Shown here one piece after another: positions 24,905 to 33,470 of a stretch of DNA of 64,000 bases. The stretch's first letter is position 1, and each line of letters starts with the position of its first letter. This DNA is from Anaerozeibacter sp031551775. GTDB taxonomy: Bacteria > Bacillota > Clostridia > Christensenellales > Aristaeellaceae. The stretch lies in assembly GCA_031551775.1 (NCBI GenBank), contig JAVBND010000046.1, positions 62,001 through 126,000 of the forward strand, in the 5' to 3' direction. The position numbers were made by a program, and so were the translations under genes. Below the pieces are notes generated by a model. It worked only from the letters and a program-made list of their open reading frames with translations. It had not been told where the DNA came from and made no database searches.

Positions 24905-27900
24905 TTATTTCTTCACCGTGATCACGCAGGTGGTCTTTATGCCCTGCGCCGTCTTGACCGTGATCGTAGCTTTGCCCTTCTTAAGCGCGGTCACCAGACC
25001 GTTTTCCACTGCCGCGATGCCCGGTTTATTGCTCGTGAAGGAAAGGTCCGCCGCGTCGATTGCTTCGCCGTTTAGCGCCGCGGCAAGTTCGAGCGTCTCG
25101 CCCACCTTGAGCGTGGCCTTCTTATTGCTGAGCTCAAGCTTCATCGCGCTCGCCTTGACCGTCACCTGAACGGTCACGCGCTTGAGGTTTGCGCTCACCG
25201 CCGTGATCTTGCACTTTCCCGCGGCAACCGCCGTGATCCTGCCCGCCTGGTCAACCGTGGCGACCTTCGGGTTGCCGCTCAAATAGAATGCCTGCTTGTC
25301 AAGCGCCTTCTCGGGTTTGACGGTGGCGGCAGCGTATGCCGTTTCACCAACGGTCAGGGTAAGCTTCTTTTTATCAAGCACAATCTTGACGGGCAGTTCA
25401 GCCTTTTCGCGCACGTTGAGCTTGATCGTGTAGGTTTCGCCCGCCGCAAGCACCCGCTCGCCCACCACAAGCGCCGCCTTGGAGGTGGATTCCACCTTGT
25501 ACACAAGATCCGTCGCGCCCAGCGCAAGCGCCTTCACCTGCTTGCCGCTCTTGTTGAGCTCGGCGACCGCGCCGTCACGCACCGACCAGGTCCCGGTATA
25601 GCCGTCCATCTTGGGCAGCACCAGCGCCTTTCCCACCTGAACCGCCAGCACCTTGATCCCCAGGTCGATGCCGTCCGCACCGAGCGGATCTGCGGGACCC
25701 GCGGGATCCGGCGCGTCGGAGGAAACCGTTACGGTGCAGGCTGCGCTCTGCCCGTTCGCCGCCCCTGTGATGGTGGCCGTGCCTTCGCCAACCGCGCTCA
25801 CCAAGCCGTTGGCGTCAACCGTCGCAACCTTCCCGTCGGAAGTAGACCAGGTTACGCCCTCCTCGCTCGCGCTTAGCTGCTCCGTCGCGCCCGGTTTAAG
25901 GGCAAGGGTTGCGGGGGATACCGTCAGGGTCGCCGCCGGAACTTCGAACGACGATTTGCTCGTTTCGCGCGCCGTGAAGTGCGCGGGGCCCGCCACCTCA
26001 AAGGAAATGGTCGTATCACTTGCCGTGCCGGTCTTGAGCTTCAACCCGGCGGGGATCTCCCAGCGTCCGAACGTCTCGGACAGGGCTGTCAGCGTAACCG
26101 TCTCGCCCTTCTTGGCGTAGTGCGAACCGGTCAGGTTGGTTTCATTGATCGAGGCGCTGCCCGTCACCGTAACGGCGTAGGTCGCGGCGTTTTCGACGAC
26201 GCCCTTGTCGGTCTCATCTTTGACTTTCGCGCCCTCGTCCAGCTTGATGCCCTCGGTCGCAACGCTTACATCCGCACCCTTGGCCACATCGAGTTCCGCG
26301 CCCTTTTGCACGGTGATCGATGCGTTGCCCGTTACGCCCACATGCGCGCTTTCGGAGATATTCAGCGTTCCTTTGGAAACCACGATTTCGCCCTCGTTGG
26401 CCACCGTGCCGGTGACGTTGAGCGTCCCCTCGTTCTTGAGCGCGCCGGTGTTGGTCACGGTGCCGGCGGCGTCCATCTTGCCGGTGTTTTCCATGGTGCC
26501 GTTGTTGGCCACCGTGCCGGTGACGTTAAGCGCTCCCTCATTCTTAAGCGCGCCGTTGTCGGCGACGGTTACCGTGCCTGCGGCCTGCATCGTTCCCGTG
26601 CCCTTGTTGTCCAACGCGCCGCTCACCTCGAGCGTCGCGCCGACGGGTACCGTCAGCGCACCCTCGTTCTTGAGCGCGCCGACGACGGTAACCGTGCCTG
26701 CCGCCTGCATCGTTCCCGTACCCTTGTTGTCCAATTCGCCGCTCACCGCGAGCGTCGCACCGGCGGGTACCGTCAACGCTCCCTCATTGTTGAGCGCGCC
26801 GGCGACGGTAACCGTACCTGCCGCCTGCATCGTTCCCGTACCCTTGTTGTCCAACGTACCGCTCACCGCAAGCGTCGCACCGGTCGGTACCGTCAGCGTC
26901 CCTTCGTTCTTGAGCGCGCCGTTTACATTGAGCGTCACGTTCTGGGGAACGGTAATCGTCGTGGTCACGGGCACTTCCAGTGTCACGTTGGCCGGAACCG
27001 TGGTCGTCTCGCTCAGCGTCACGGCCGCCGCGGTCACCGTAACCTTTGCCGCCTGAGAATCGCTCGCGTTGTCGCTCAGCGCGGTCGAAACCGTGTGGTA
27101 GAACGAAACCGCTCCGTTTGATCCCGATCCGGTGTTGGCCGTCGCCACGCTGCCATCGACCGACACTTGCCCGGTAGCCGCCGGGGGCATCTGCACCACG
27201 TCTTCTGCGCCGTTCATGGTGATGTTCAATTGCACCGCATCTGGGATCGATTTGATGATCACGCGCCCGTCCACGCACTCGATGTCCGCTCCGCCGGCCG
27301 TGTAGCTGCCGTTCTTGGTGATCGCGACGCCGCTGATCACGACCGTGTGGGGCGAGCCGTTTTGAATGCCGACCGCGCCCGTATAATCAAGGGTACCGCT
27401 CCCGGCAAGGGTGAGCGTGCCGCCGCGCGGCACCGCGATCGCCGGATCGGCATTGGCGATGGCCAGCTTGTGCCCGTTGGTGTCAATCGTCATCTCCTTG
27501 GCCCCGACGTTGAGCGGGGTTGCGGCGGTATACGTCCAGTCGGAGCCGAGCGACAGCGTCCCCTTGTCCGGCACGTTGTCAAACGCGCCCTGAATCGTGG
27601 CGTTGGCGTTCGTCCCGGCGGGATCGTAAAAGTACGCGCCGTTCCTGGCCGAAGCCTTGTCCAACTGGTTCTCTACATACGCGCCGTTGTTGGCCTGGCT
27701 CAGGGCGTCGATTCCCTTGTAGCGGTTGACCGTGTTGCCCGCCGCCGCCGCGATCACGCAGATGTCCAGGAAGTTGTCCTCGAATGTGTTGTTCGTGAGC
27801 ACCGCGAGCGCGGTGCCGCACACCACCCAACCGCGCGACCCGGTCACACGGTTGCGCGCAACCTCGCCGACCTGGTCGCCGTTGATGTAGGCGGGCTGGC

Positions 27901-28450
27901 GCAAGTTGGCGATGGTGTTGTCCGTGATCCGGTAATCCTTCGCACCCGCGTACACTTCAATCGCGCGGGTCGTGTTGCCGCTCTTCGCCCTGCCGTTTGA
28001 CCCATCCCAGTTGTACCCCGCCCAGTCGAAGGCGCAGCGGGTCACAATGCCGTTTGTCTGCAAACCTACGATGTTCTGCGCCGTATCGTCGGTTTTGACG
28101 ATGGTGAGCCCATTAAGCGCCGCGCCGTTTGAGAGCAAGAAAATGCGCACATTTTTGCCGCTTACGTTGACCTTGGCGCCCGAGGCGGCGGTGATGGTCA
28201 CCGGCTTATCGAAGGCATAGCTTTTGCTCAGCGCGATATCCTTTTCAACGACGATTCTCGCGCACGAATCCCTGAGGGCATAGGCTTCGTCGAAAGTCGC
28301 GAACGAGTAAGTGCCGCCTTCGTTCACAAGCTCCACCCGCACCGCGTCGCCCGTATTGCGCAAGCCGCCTTCCCCCTCCGCCCAAGCCCCCTGTCCCAGC
28401 ATCAACGCCAACACGACCGCCAGAACAATCAATACCGCCCTGCGCTTCAT
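24905..28450 (-). CDS. Large secreted repeat protein: beta-helix and bacterial Ig-like domains
   Basis: 1181 residues. Signal peptide MKRRAVLIVLAVVLALMLGQ, cleaved near AWA. A parallel beta-helix region follows (about residues 30-400; motifs such as GNTTRAIEVYAGAKDYRITD). Next is a low-complexity array rich in G, T, N, V and A with units NEGxLTVPxGATLxVSG and LDNKGTGTMQAAGTVTV (about residues 500-700). Three Ig-like Big_2 domains form the C-terminus, each with the WSTSDGKVATVDANGLVSA-type signature. It ends CVITVKK, with no LPxTG or SLH motif. Start at 28450 follows GGAGGG by seven bases. Adhesion or extracellular matrix binding is inferred from architecture only. Confidence 0.85.
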   Translation of the reverse strand: MKRRAVLIVLAVVLALMLGQGAWAEGEGGLRNTGDAVRVELVNEGGTYSFATFDEAYALRDSCARIVVEKDIALSKSYAFDKPVTITAASGAKVNVSGKNVRIFLLSNGAALNGLTIVKTDDTAQNIVGLQTNGIVTRCAFDWAGYNWDGSNGRAKSGNTTRAIEVYAGAKDYRITDNTIANLRQPAYINGDQVGEVARNRVTGSRGWVVCGTALAVLTNNTFEDNFLDICVIAAAAGNTVNRYKGIDALSQANNGAYVENQLDKASARNGAYFYDPAGTNANATIQGAFDNVPDKGTLSLGSDWTYTAATPLNVGAKEMTIDTNGHKLAIANADPAIAVPRGGTLTLAGSGTLDYTGAVGIQNGSPHTVVISGVAITKNGSYTAGGADIECVDGRVIIKSIPDAVQLNITMNGAEDVVQMPPAATGQVSVDGSVATANTGSGSNGAVSFYHTVSTALSDNASDSQAAKVTVTAAAVTLSETTTVPANVTLEVPVTTTITVPQNVTLNVNGALKNEGTLTVPTGATLAVSGTLDNKGTGTMQAAGTVTVAGALNNEGALTVPAGATLAVSGELDNKGTGTMQAAGTVTVVGALKNEGALTVPVGATLEVSGALDNKGTGTMQAAGTVTVADNGALKNEGALNVTGTVANNGTMENTGKMDAAGTVTNTGALKNEGTLNVTGTVANEGEIVVSKGTLNISESAHVGVTGNASITVQKGAELDVAKGADVSVATEGIKLDEGAKVKDETDKGVVENAATYAVTVTGSASINETNLTGSHYAKKGETVTLTALSETFGRWEIPAGLKLKTGTASDTTISFEVAGPAHFTARETSKSSFEVPAATLTVSPATLALKPGATEQLSASEEGVTWSTSDGKVATVDANGLVSAVGEGTATITGAANGQSAACTVTVSSDAPDPAGPADPLGADGIDLGIKVLAVQVGKALVLPKMDGYTGTWSVRDGAVAELNKSGKQVKALALGATDLVYKVESTSKAALVVGERVLAAGETYTIKLNVREKAELPVKIVLDKKKLTLTVGETAYAAATVKPEKALDKQAFYLSGNPKVATVDQAGRITAVAAGKCKITAVSANLKRVTVQVTVKASAMKLELSNKKATLKVGETLELAAALNGEAIDAADLSFTSNKPGIAAVENGLVTALKKGKATITVKTAQGIKTTCVITVKK
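26560..26919 (-). repeat. Three 120-base tandem repeats inside the surface-protein gene
   Basis: Three units with an exact period of 120 bases (about 26560-26679, 26680-26799, 26800-26919). The same landmarks recur in each: GGTACCGTCA at 26644, 26764 and 26884, and CCCTTGTTGTCCAA in each unit. Each codes for a 40-residue repeat. Near-identity at the DNA level indicates recent duplication or ongoing homogenisation. Degenerate partial units continue on both sides. Confidence 0.85.
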
Positions 28451-28626
28451 ACTGAAACCCTCCGTTTTCTTCGTAACCGTCGCCTTCACGGCGCGCGATG
28501 TTTTCTTCGCGGGCTTTCCCGCCCGCCTCTCTTGCTGTCCATACATTACCACCTTTCCCGCTTATTGGGCGTGATATTGCTTTTTATGGCCCGTTTTACG
28601 CTTTTGGCGTCAATTCTTTATACAAC

Positions 28627-28661
28627 GCAAACGGACGCCCGGCAATGGGACGTCCGTTTGC
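28627..28661 (-). terminator. Hairpin after the DUF218 gene
   Basis: GCAAACGGACG (28627-28637) pairs with CGTCCGTTTGC (28651-28661) around a 13-base loop. It is 22 bases beyond the minus-strand gene ending at 28684. The U tract is weak, so termination is likely but not certain. Confidence 0.6.
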
Positions 28662-28683
28662 GTTCAACTCCGCGTTTCTATTC

Positions 28684-29304
28684 TTACTTGAACAAGCGCT
28701 GCTGCGCGTAATACTTCACCCAACTCAGCGCTTCCTTGACCCTTGCGATGGCTCGGTTGTGCCACAGGTCCGGGCCCGGCGCGGGATAGGGCGCTGCGTT
28801 GACATCCGCGTCTTCAGCCAGCCACATGGCGCGGCGGATGTGGTAGTCGCTGGTCACCACCAGCGCCTTGCCCATACCGTGCTCTTCCATGATCCCGCGC
28901 GCGTTGGTCAGATTTTCAAAGGTGTCGGTTGATTGGTCTTCAAGATAAACCGCGTCCTCGGGCACGCCTTGCCGGATCAGGTAGTCCGCCATGGCGCGCG
29001 CCTCGGTCATGGGCTCGTCGCCGCCGCGCGCGCCGCACACAATGAACGCGGGCGCCAGATTCTGTTTATATGCGGCGTAGCCCGCTTCAATCCGGTGCTC
29101 AAGCGTCGTTGAAAGTTCGCCGTCGGGCATCACCCGCGCGCCCAGGACCACGATGACATCGGCGCGCTGGGCCGGATAATCGGCTTTTGACGTGATGTGT
29201 ACCAGCGCGACCAGCGTGAGCCCTATGGCAAGCCCAACGCCCAGGATGACCAGCGCCACCTTCTTTGCCACCTTTCGAGCCTTGTTTCCCTTTTTTTCAG
29301 ACAT
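28684..29304 (-). CDS. DUF218 (YdcF/SanA-like) membrane-anchored protein
   Basis: 206 residues. A lysine-rich N-terminus is followed by one membrane helix (about residues 16-35) and a DUF218 domain: ADVIVVLGARVMPDGELS, LEHRIEAGYAAYK, FIVCGARGGDEPMTEARAM, LEDQSTDTFENLTNA and VVTSDYHIRRAMWLAED. Proteins of this family influence envelope integrity (SanA, ElyC) but the enzymatic reaction is unsettled. GGGAGCG lies a few bases before the ATG, inside the end of the PHP gene, with which it overlaps by 8 bases. It is the last gene of the gltX operon. Confidence 0.87.
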   Translation of the reverse strand: MSEKKGNKARKVAKKVALVILGVGLAIGLTLVALVHITSKADYPAQRADVIVVLGARVMPDGELSTTLEHRIEAGYAAYKQNLAPAFIVCGARGGDEPMTEARAMADYLIRQGVPEDAVYLEDQSTDTFENLTNARGIMEEHGMGKALVVTSDYHIRRAMWLAEDADVNAAPYPAPGPDLWHNRAIARVKEALSWVKYYAQQRLFK

Positions 29305-29998
29305 GATACGCTCCCTTGAGGGTCTCGACCACCCGCGCTTTGCGGGTTTTGAGGGCTTCGATCAGCCCCTTCACATCGTGCACCGGCCACGGCAATTCCA
29401 TCGCGCCCTGATCGACTTCATCGACCGCGTGCGCATCGGAACCCGCCACCTGAATGAGGCGGTTTTCAAGCGCCATTTGAAGCGCGCGCGCGTCCCAATC
29501 GTGATGGCCCGCGTGGCGGCCGTTGTACACCTCGAACGCGTCGTAGAGCTTGGGCCGGGGCGCAAACGGCTCGATGTAGTATGCCTTGCGGAAGGGATGC
29601 GCGTGGGTCAAGAACGCCCCCGCCGCGCGCGTTTGACTGACATAGCGGTCAATGTCCCACTCGGCCACGTCCGGGTGCGCAAGCAAAAACTCCTCACCCA
29701 GGCCGTAGGTCAATACCTCCGGCCCGTCCGTGTTGGTCTCCCAGCCGAAAAGTACCGTCACGCCCAGCCGGTCGCCTTCTTTTTTGGCCGCGCGATAGCC
29801 CTTCATCAGGCAGTTGACCTTTTCCTCCCACGGCGCGATGTGCGGGCAATTGATGTTGGCGTTAAAGAAATGATCGGTCACCACCACCAGCTTGTAGCCC
29901 GCCTGATGGCACGCGCGAATCATTTGGGCGCCGCCCGCCTTTCCGCAAGCGCTCGATTCGGCGGTGTGCAGGTGCAATTGCGCAAAGAAACCACTCAT
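29297..29998 (-). CDS. PHP-domain phosphoesterase-like protein
   Basis: 233 residues. Metal-site motifs of the PHP superfamily are in order: QLHLHTAESSACG (HxH), VVVTDHFFN (Asp, His), LFGWETNTDG (Glu), FLTHAHPFRK (His), VYNGRHAGHHDWD, and VAGSDAHAVDEV (Asp-His). Relatives include histidinol-phosphate phosphatase, tyrosine-protein phosphatase CpsB and nucleotide-3',5'-bisphosphate phosphatases. The substrate cannot be decided from motifs. Its start overlaps the TupA-like gene as ATGA and its end overlaps the DUF218 gene, so the three are tightly coupled. Confidence 0.85.
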   Translation of the reverse strand: MSGFFAQLHLHTAESSACGKAGGAQMIRACHQAGYKLVVVTDHFFNANINCPHIAPWEEKVNCLMKGYRAAKKEGDRLGVTVLFGWETNTDGPEVLTYGLGEEFLLAHPDVAEWDIDRYVSQTRAAGAFLTHAHPFRKAYYIEPFAPRPKLYDAFEVYNGRHAGHHDWDARALQMALENRLIQVAGSDAHAVDEVDQGAMELPWPVHDVKGLIEALKTRKARVVETLKGAYHV

Positions 29999-30924
29999 TT
30001 GGACGCCTCCCGATTGATTGGGATCAGGTCGCCCATGTGTTCTTCAAACGCGCGGGGCCTGAATACTTCCATGCCAAACCCGTGGAAAAAGGTCATTTCC
30101 CCAAAGTATACTACGCCTTCCACTTCGTACAGGTCAATGCGGATGTGCCGTATGCCCTTTGAGAGCTTGCGCGCGACCGCCAGCATTTCATCTAGGCGCT
30201 CAGGGCGCTTGACTTCCCCCGCGTATCCGGGATGGCGGTTGAACATGTCCTGGCGCACCCAGTTGGTATCGTAGAAATTGCGCGTGTGGTTGGTGTAGCG
30301 GTCCACATCCACGATGATGTACTTCGGTTCCCCGTCAAAGCAGAGGAACTTGTAATCATAGGGCACGCCGCCGTTTTTGCCTTCAAGAAACCGCTCGATC
30401 AAAACGCGCGGCGCGATCCCCTTGTAGGGCCACTCGCGGCTGAGATAAAACCAATCGCCCTTCATCCATCCCGCGATCTTCGCCCGCTCGCGCGCAATCG
30501 CCCCTTCGTCCTTGCGCCCGTCCTGGATGATGTTGGCGGACGAGCCATGCGTGCATTTCAGGACGTATTTCCCAGGCAACCGATCCCACGCTATGTCTTC
30601 TTCGCGGTCGTAGCGCGCGATTTCGGGAATCAGGTATTGCGCCCCCGCGACTTCCTTTACATAATCGCGCACGGCGATCTTGTCAACAAAAGTCCTGTAC
30701 CGCTCGTCCCGGTCGTAGAGCTTGATCCATTGCAGCTTTTCGTTGTACAGCCGCGGGTTTTTAAGGTTCAGGCGCCGTCCCAGCTTCAAATAATACTGAA
30801 CCTTGAGAAACGCCTCGTCCGGCACCCAGTCGAGCAAGCGTCTGCGCGCAAGGCCGCTCATTTTATTGAACAAAAACACGCGCAGTTTCCATAAGCCCCG
30901 GGGTTCGGTTACCGTTTGCGCCAT
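29995..30924 (-). CDS. TupA-like ATP-grasp protein
   Basis: 309 residues resembling the TupA-type ATP-grasp family often found in teichuronopeptide, capsule or glycan loci. Visible are LNLKNPRLYNEKLQWIKLYD, the nucleotide-binding segments LPGKYVLKCTHGSSANIIQD and RVLIERFLEG, the basic/aspartate region PYDYKFLCFDGEPKYIIVD, and the closing RIDLYEVEGVVYFGEMTFF. Family members probably ligate an amino acid or peptide to a carbohydrate. GGAGGCGTAAG precedes the ATG and overlaps the end of gltX, one base away from its stop. An operon with glutamyl-tRNA synthetase could mean that glutamate is the moiety handled, but this is speculative. Confidence 0.8.
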   Translation of the reverse strand: MAQTVTEPRGLWKLRVFLFNKMSGLARRRLLDWVPDEAFLKVQYYLKLGRRLNLKNPRLYNEKLQWIKLYDRDERYRTFVDKIAVRDYVKEVAGAQYLIPEIARYDREEDIAWDRLPGKYVLKCTHGSSANIIQDGRKDEGAIARERAKIAGWMKGDWFYLSREWPYKGIAPRVLIERFLEGKNGGVPYDYKFLCFDGEPKYIIVDVDRYTNHTRNFYDTNWVRQDMFNRHPGYAGEVKRPERLDEMLAVARKLSKGIRHIRIDLYEVEGVVYFGEMTFFHGFGMEVFRPRAFEEHMGDLIPINREASK

Positions 30925-30925
30925 C

Positions 30926-32371
30926 TTACGCCTCCAGCTTGGCTATGGACGAATCCATGCGCTTGAGCGTCTCTTCCTTGCCGAGCAAGTAAGCGATCTC
31001 GATCGCGCCGCCGGGCGTTGACGCGCGTCCTGAAATCGCGATGCGCAGCGGCCACAGCGCTTGGCCGGTCTTCATGCCAAGTGCCGCGACAGATGCCATG
31101 ACGGCGTCGTGGATGCCGGTCTCGGAGAAATCATCGATCCCCGCGATCACCGGCCGCAGCTTTTTCAGCGCGTCAAGCGCAACCGCACAATCGGTCTTCA
31201 TCTTCTTGTGGGTGTAAAGCTCGTTGTCAAACTCCGGCATTTCGTGAAGGAAATCCACCATGCCCGGGATCTGATTGAGCACCTCGGTGCGCGTGTGCAA
31301 GAGCTGTGCAACGCGCTTCAGGTCAAATGCATTCTCATCAAGCGCCCCCTTGAGCCACGGCTCGGCCTTCTCAAAGAATTCCTCAGGCGAAAGCTTCTTC
31401 ATGTATTCTGAATTGAACCAGGTGAGCTTGTTCATATCGAAGATCGAAGGCGACTTGTTGAGGCCCTCAAGGTCAAAGACTTCCTCAAGCTCTTTAAGGC
31501 TAAAGAACTCGCGCTCGCTCCTCGGGCTCCAGCCGAGCAAGGCGATGAAGTTGATGACGGCGTCCTTGAGGTAACCCTGATCCATCAAGTCCTCAAACGA
31601 AGGATCGCCGTAGCGCTTGCTGAGCTTGCGCGTGGCGTCGCGCATGACGACAGGCAGGTGCACGTAGACGGGCGGCTGCCAGCCAAAGGATTCATAGAGC
31701 AGGTTGTACTTGGGCGCGCTCGACAAGTACTCGGTGCCGCGCATGACATGGGTGATGCCCATGGTGTGGTCGTCGATGACATTGGCGAAGTTGTAGGTTG
31801 GCAGGCCGTCAGCCTTGATGAGCACGTTGTCGTCAAGGGTCCCGCAATCGACCTCGACATGCCCGTACAGCGCATCGTCAAAGGACGCCTTGCCATGAAG
31901 CGGCACGTTCTGGCGAATGACGTAGGACTCGCCCGCGTCAAGGCGGCGCGCAACCTCGGCCTTGTCCATATGGAGGCAATGCTTGTCATACTTGAAGGTC
32001 TCGCCCTTCTTCTCGGTCTCGGCGCGCGCCGCATCGAGCCGCTCCTTGGTGCAAAAACAATAGTACGCCCCGCCCTTTTCGACGAGCTCCTTGGCGTAGG
32101 GCAGGTAGAGGCCCTTGCGCTGGGTCTGGATGTAGGGGCCGTAATCGCCGCCGACGTCCGGGCCCTCGTCATAGGTAAGCCCCGCAAGGCGAAGCGACTG
32201 GTAAATCTTGTCCACCGCGCCCGGCACTTCGCGTTCCTGGTCGGTATCCTCAATGCGCAGAATGAACGTGCCGCCCGTTTTGCGCGCGAACAGGTAGGTA
32301 TAAAGCGCCGTGCGCAAGCCGCCCAGGTGCAGGTACCCCGTGGGGCTGGGCGCGAAACGAGTGCGTACCAT
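30926..32371 (-). CDS. gltX: Glutamyl-tRNA synthetase
   Basis: 481 residues, class I synthetase. HIGH region: TRFAPSPTGYLHLGGLRTAL; KMSKS region: ATRKLSKRYGDPSFEDL. Also ILRIEDTDQERE, TYDEGPDVGGDYGPYIQT and the anticodon-binding C-terminus. It charges tRNA-Glu (and tRNA-Gln in organisms with the GatCAB route). The length is normal. AGGAGACG lies before the ATG. It heads an operon with the TupA-like, PHP and DUF218 genes. A promoter is seen upstream at 32424-32451. Confidence 0.96.
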   Translation of the reverse strand: MVRTRFAPSPTGYLHLGGLRTALYTYLFARKTGGTFILRIEDTDQEREVPGAVDKIYQSLRLAGLTYDEGPDVGGDYGPYIQTQRKGLYLPYAKELVEKGGAYYCFCTKERLDAARAETEKKGETFKYDKHCLHMDKAEVARRLDAGESYVIRQNVPLHGKASFDDALYGHVEVDCGTLDDNVLIKADGLPTYNFANVIDDHTMGITHVMRGTEYLSSAPKYNLLYESFGWQPPVYVHLPVVMRDATRKLSKRYGDPSFEDLMDQGYLKDAVINFIALLGWSPRSEREFFSLKELEEVFDLEGLNKSPSIFDMNKLTWFNSEYMKKLSPEEFFEKAEPWLKGALDENAFDLKRVAQLLHTRTEVLNQIPGMVDFLHEMPEFDNELYTHKKMKTDCAVALDALKKLRPVIAGIDDFSETGIHDAVMASVAALGMKTGQALWPLRIAISGRASTPGGAIEIAYLLGKEETLKRMDSSIAKLEA

Positions 32372-32423
32372 GTCGATCGTCTCCTTTTTATCGTCAGCGT
32401 CTGAGCGTTTTTTCTTAAAATAT

Positions 32424-32451
32424 AGTATACCACGCGTCGGTTAACTTTCAA
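32424..32451 (-). promoter_or_regulatory. Promoter of gltX
   Basis: On the minus strand TTGAAA (32446-32451), a 16-base spacer and TATACT (32424-32429), 53 bases before the gltX start. Confidence 0.6.
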
Positions 32452-32508
32452 ACGCCCGGGCGATTGTTTTGACTTGGGGCGGGGATTGTTTGATTCAAGC
32501 GAATGAAC

Positions 32509-32537
32509 TTGACAGGGCCACGGGTGGGTTGTACTAT
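32509..32537 (+). promoter_or_regulatory. Promoter of the 8-oxoguanine glycosylase gene
   Basis: TTGACA (32509-32514), a 17-base spacer and TACTAT (32532-32537), 49 bases before the start codon. Confidence 0.65.
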
Positions 32538-32585
32538 ATATTTCGCGCAACGCGCGACAAACTTACAACAAACAAGGAAGAAGAA

Positions 32586-33452
32586 ATGAACGTACAATGG
32601 AAGGGCGGCGTGCTGAAAATCGCCGGGACGGCACTTGACCCAAACCTTACCCTGATCGACAGCGCGCAGTGTTTTACATGGCGCGAAGCGCAAGGGCGGT
32701 ATTACGCGGCGCTGTTTGACCGCGCAATCTGCCTGGAACAGATCGGGGACGCGCTGCTGGTCTCCCCCGTCGCGGAGGATGAAATCGAGGATTTCCTTCA
32801 TTACTTTGATCTGATGCGCGATTATGGCGCGCTTCGGGACCGCTTGACCGCGCACCCGGCGGCGCTTCGCGCGCTTGAATGCCTGCCGGGCCTCAAAATC
32901 CTCAACCAGCCGCCCTGGGAAACGCTTTTGTCCTTCATCATTTCGGCCAACAACAACGTTGGCCGCATTCGCCGCCTGGTATGGCTGCTGGGCGCGCAGT
33001 TCGGCGCGGCGTATACGCTTGACTCTCTGACGCTAAACGCGCTTCCAAGCCCGGAAGCGCTGGCGGAGGTCGGCGAGTCGGCGCTTCGGGACCTGGGCTT
33101 TGGTTACCGCGCGCCCTACCTGATCGATACCGCACGGATGGTGGCGGCGGGTTTTCCGCTTGAGGAACTATCTCAAATGCCCTACGAAAAGGCGCACGCG
33201 CTTTTGCAAAAGCTTCCGGGCGTGGGGCCGAAGGTGGCGGACTGCGTGCTGCTGTTCGGGTGCGGGCACGCCTCGGCGTTTCCGGTGGACGTATGGGTGG
33301 AGCGGCTGATGCGCGCGTGGTTTCCTGAACTCGCGCAGGCAAGGACCCGCGCCGCGCTCGCCTCGGCCGCGCGCGAACTGCTCGGCGAGAACGCGGGCCT
33401 CATCCAGCAATTTCTGTTCCACTGCGCACGATGCGGCATCATGGAATTGTAA
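32586..33452 (+). CDS. ogg: 8-oxoguanine DNA glycosylase/AP lyase (OGG1 type)
   Basis: 288 residues. The N-terminal domain (FTWREAQGRYYAALF) is followed by the HhH-GPD fold: LNQPPWETLLSFIISANNN, YRAPYLIDTARMV, and the hairpin LPGVGPKVADCVLLFGCGHA with the catalytic Lys, then FPVDVWVERLM with the catalytic Asp. This is the OGG1-like group that removes 8-oxoguanine from DNA and cuts the abasic site. The ATG at 32586 follows AAGGAAGAAG; an earlier in-frame ATG at 32469 lies upstream of the promoter and is not used. It is monocistronic and convergent with the DeoR gene. Confidence 0.92.
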   Translation: MNVQWKGGVLKIAGTALDPNLTLIDSAQCFTWREAQGRYYAALFDRAICLEQIGDALLVSPVAEDEIEDFLHYFDLMRDYGALRDRLTAHPAALRALECLPGLKILNQPPWETLLSFIISANNNVGRIRRLVWLLGAQFGAAYTLDSLTLNALPSPEALAEVGESALRDLGFGYRAPYLIDTARMVAAGFPLEELSQMPYEKAHALLQKLPGVGPKVADCVLLFGCGHASAFPVDVWVERLMRAWFPELAQARTRAALASAARELLGENAGLIQQFLFHCARCGIMEL

Positions 33453-33470
33453 AAAGCGGCGCGCCGTCCG

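Noticed and set aside
26560..26919. Possible CRISPR-like array because of regular repeats
   Set aside because: The repeat units are contiguous 120-base coding repeats without unique spacers, and no cas genes are nearby.
25979..27121. Long plus-strand frame rich in R, G and H opposite the surface-protein repeats
   Set aside because: It is the complement of tandem repeats; its periodicity comes from the real gene. No ribosome binding site or family match is visible.
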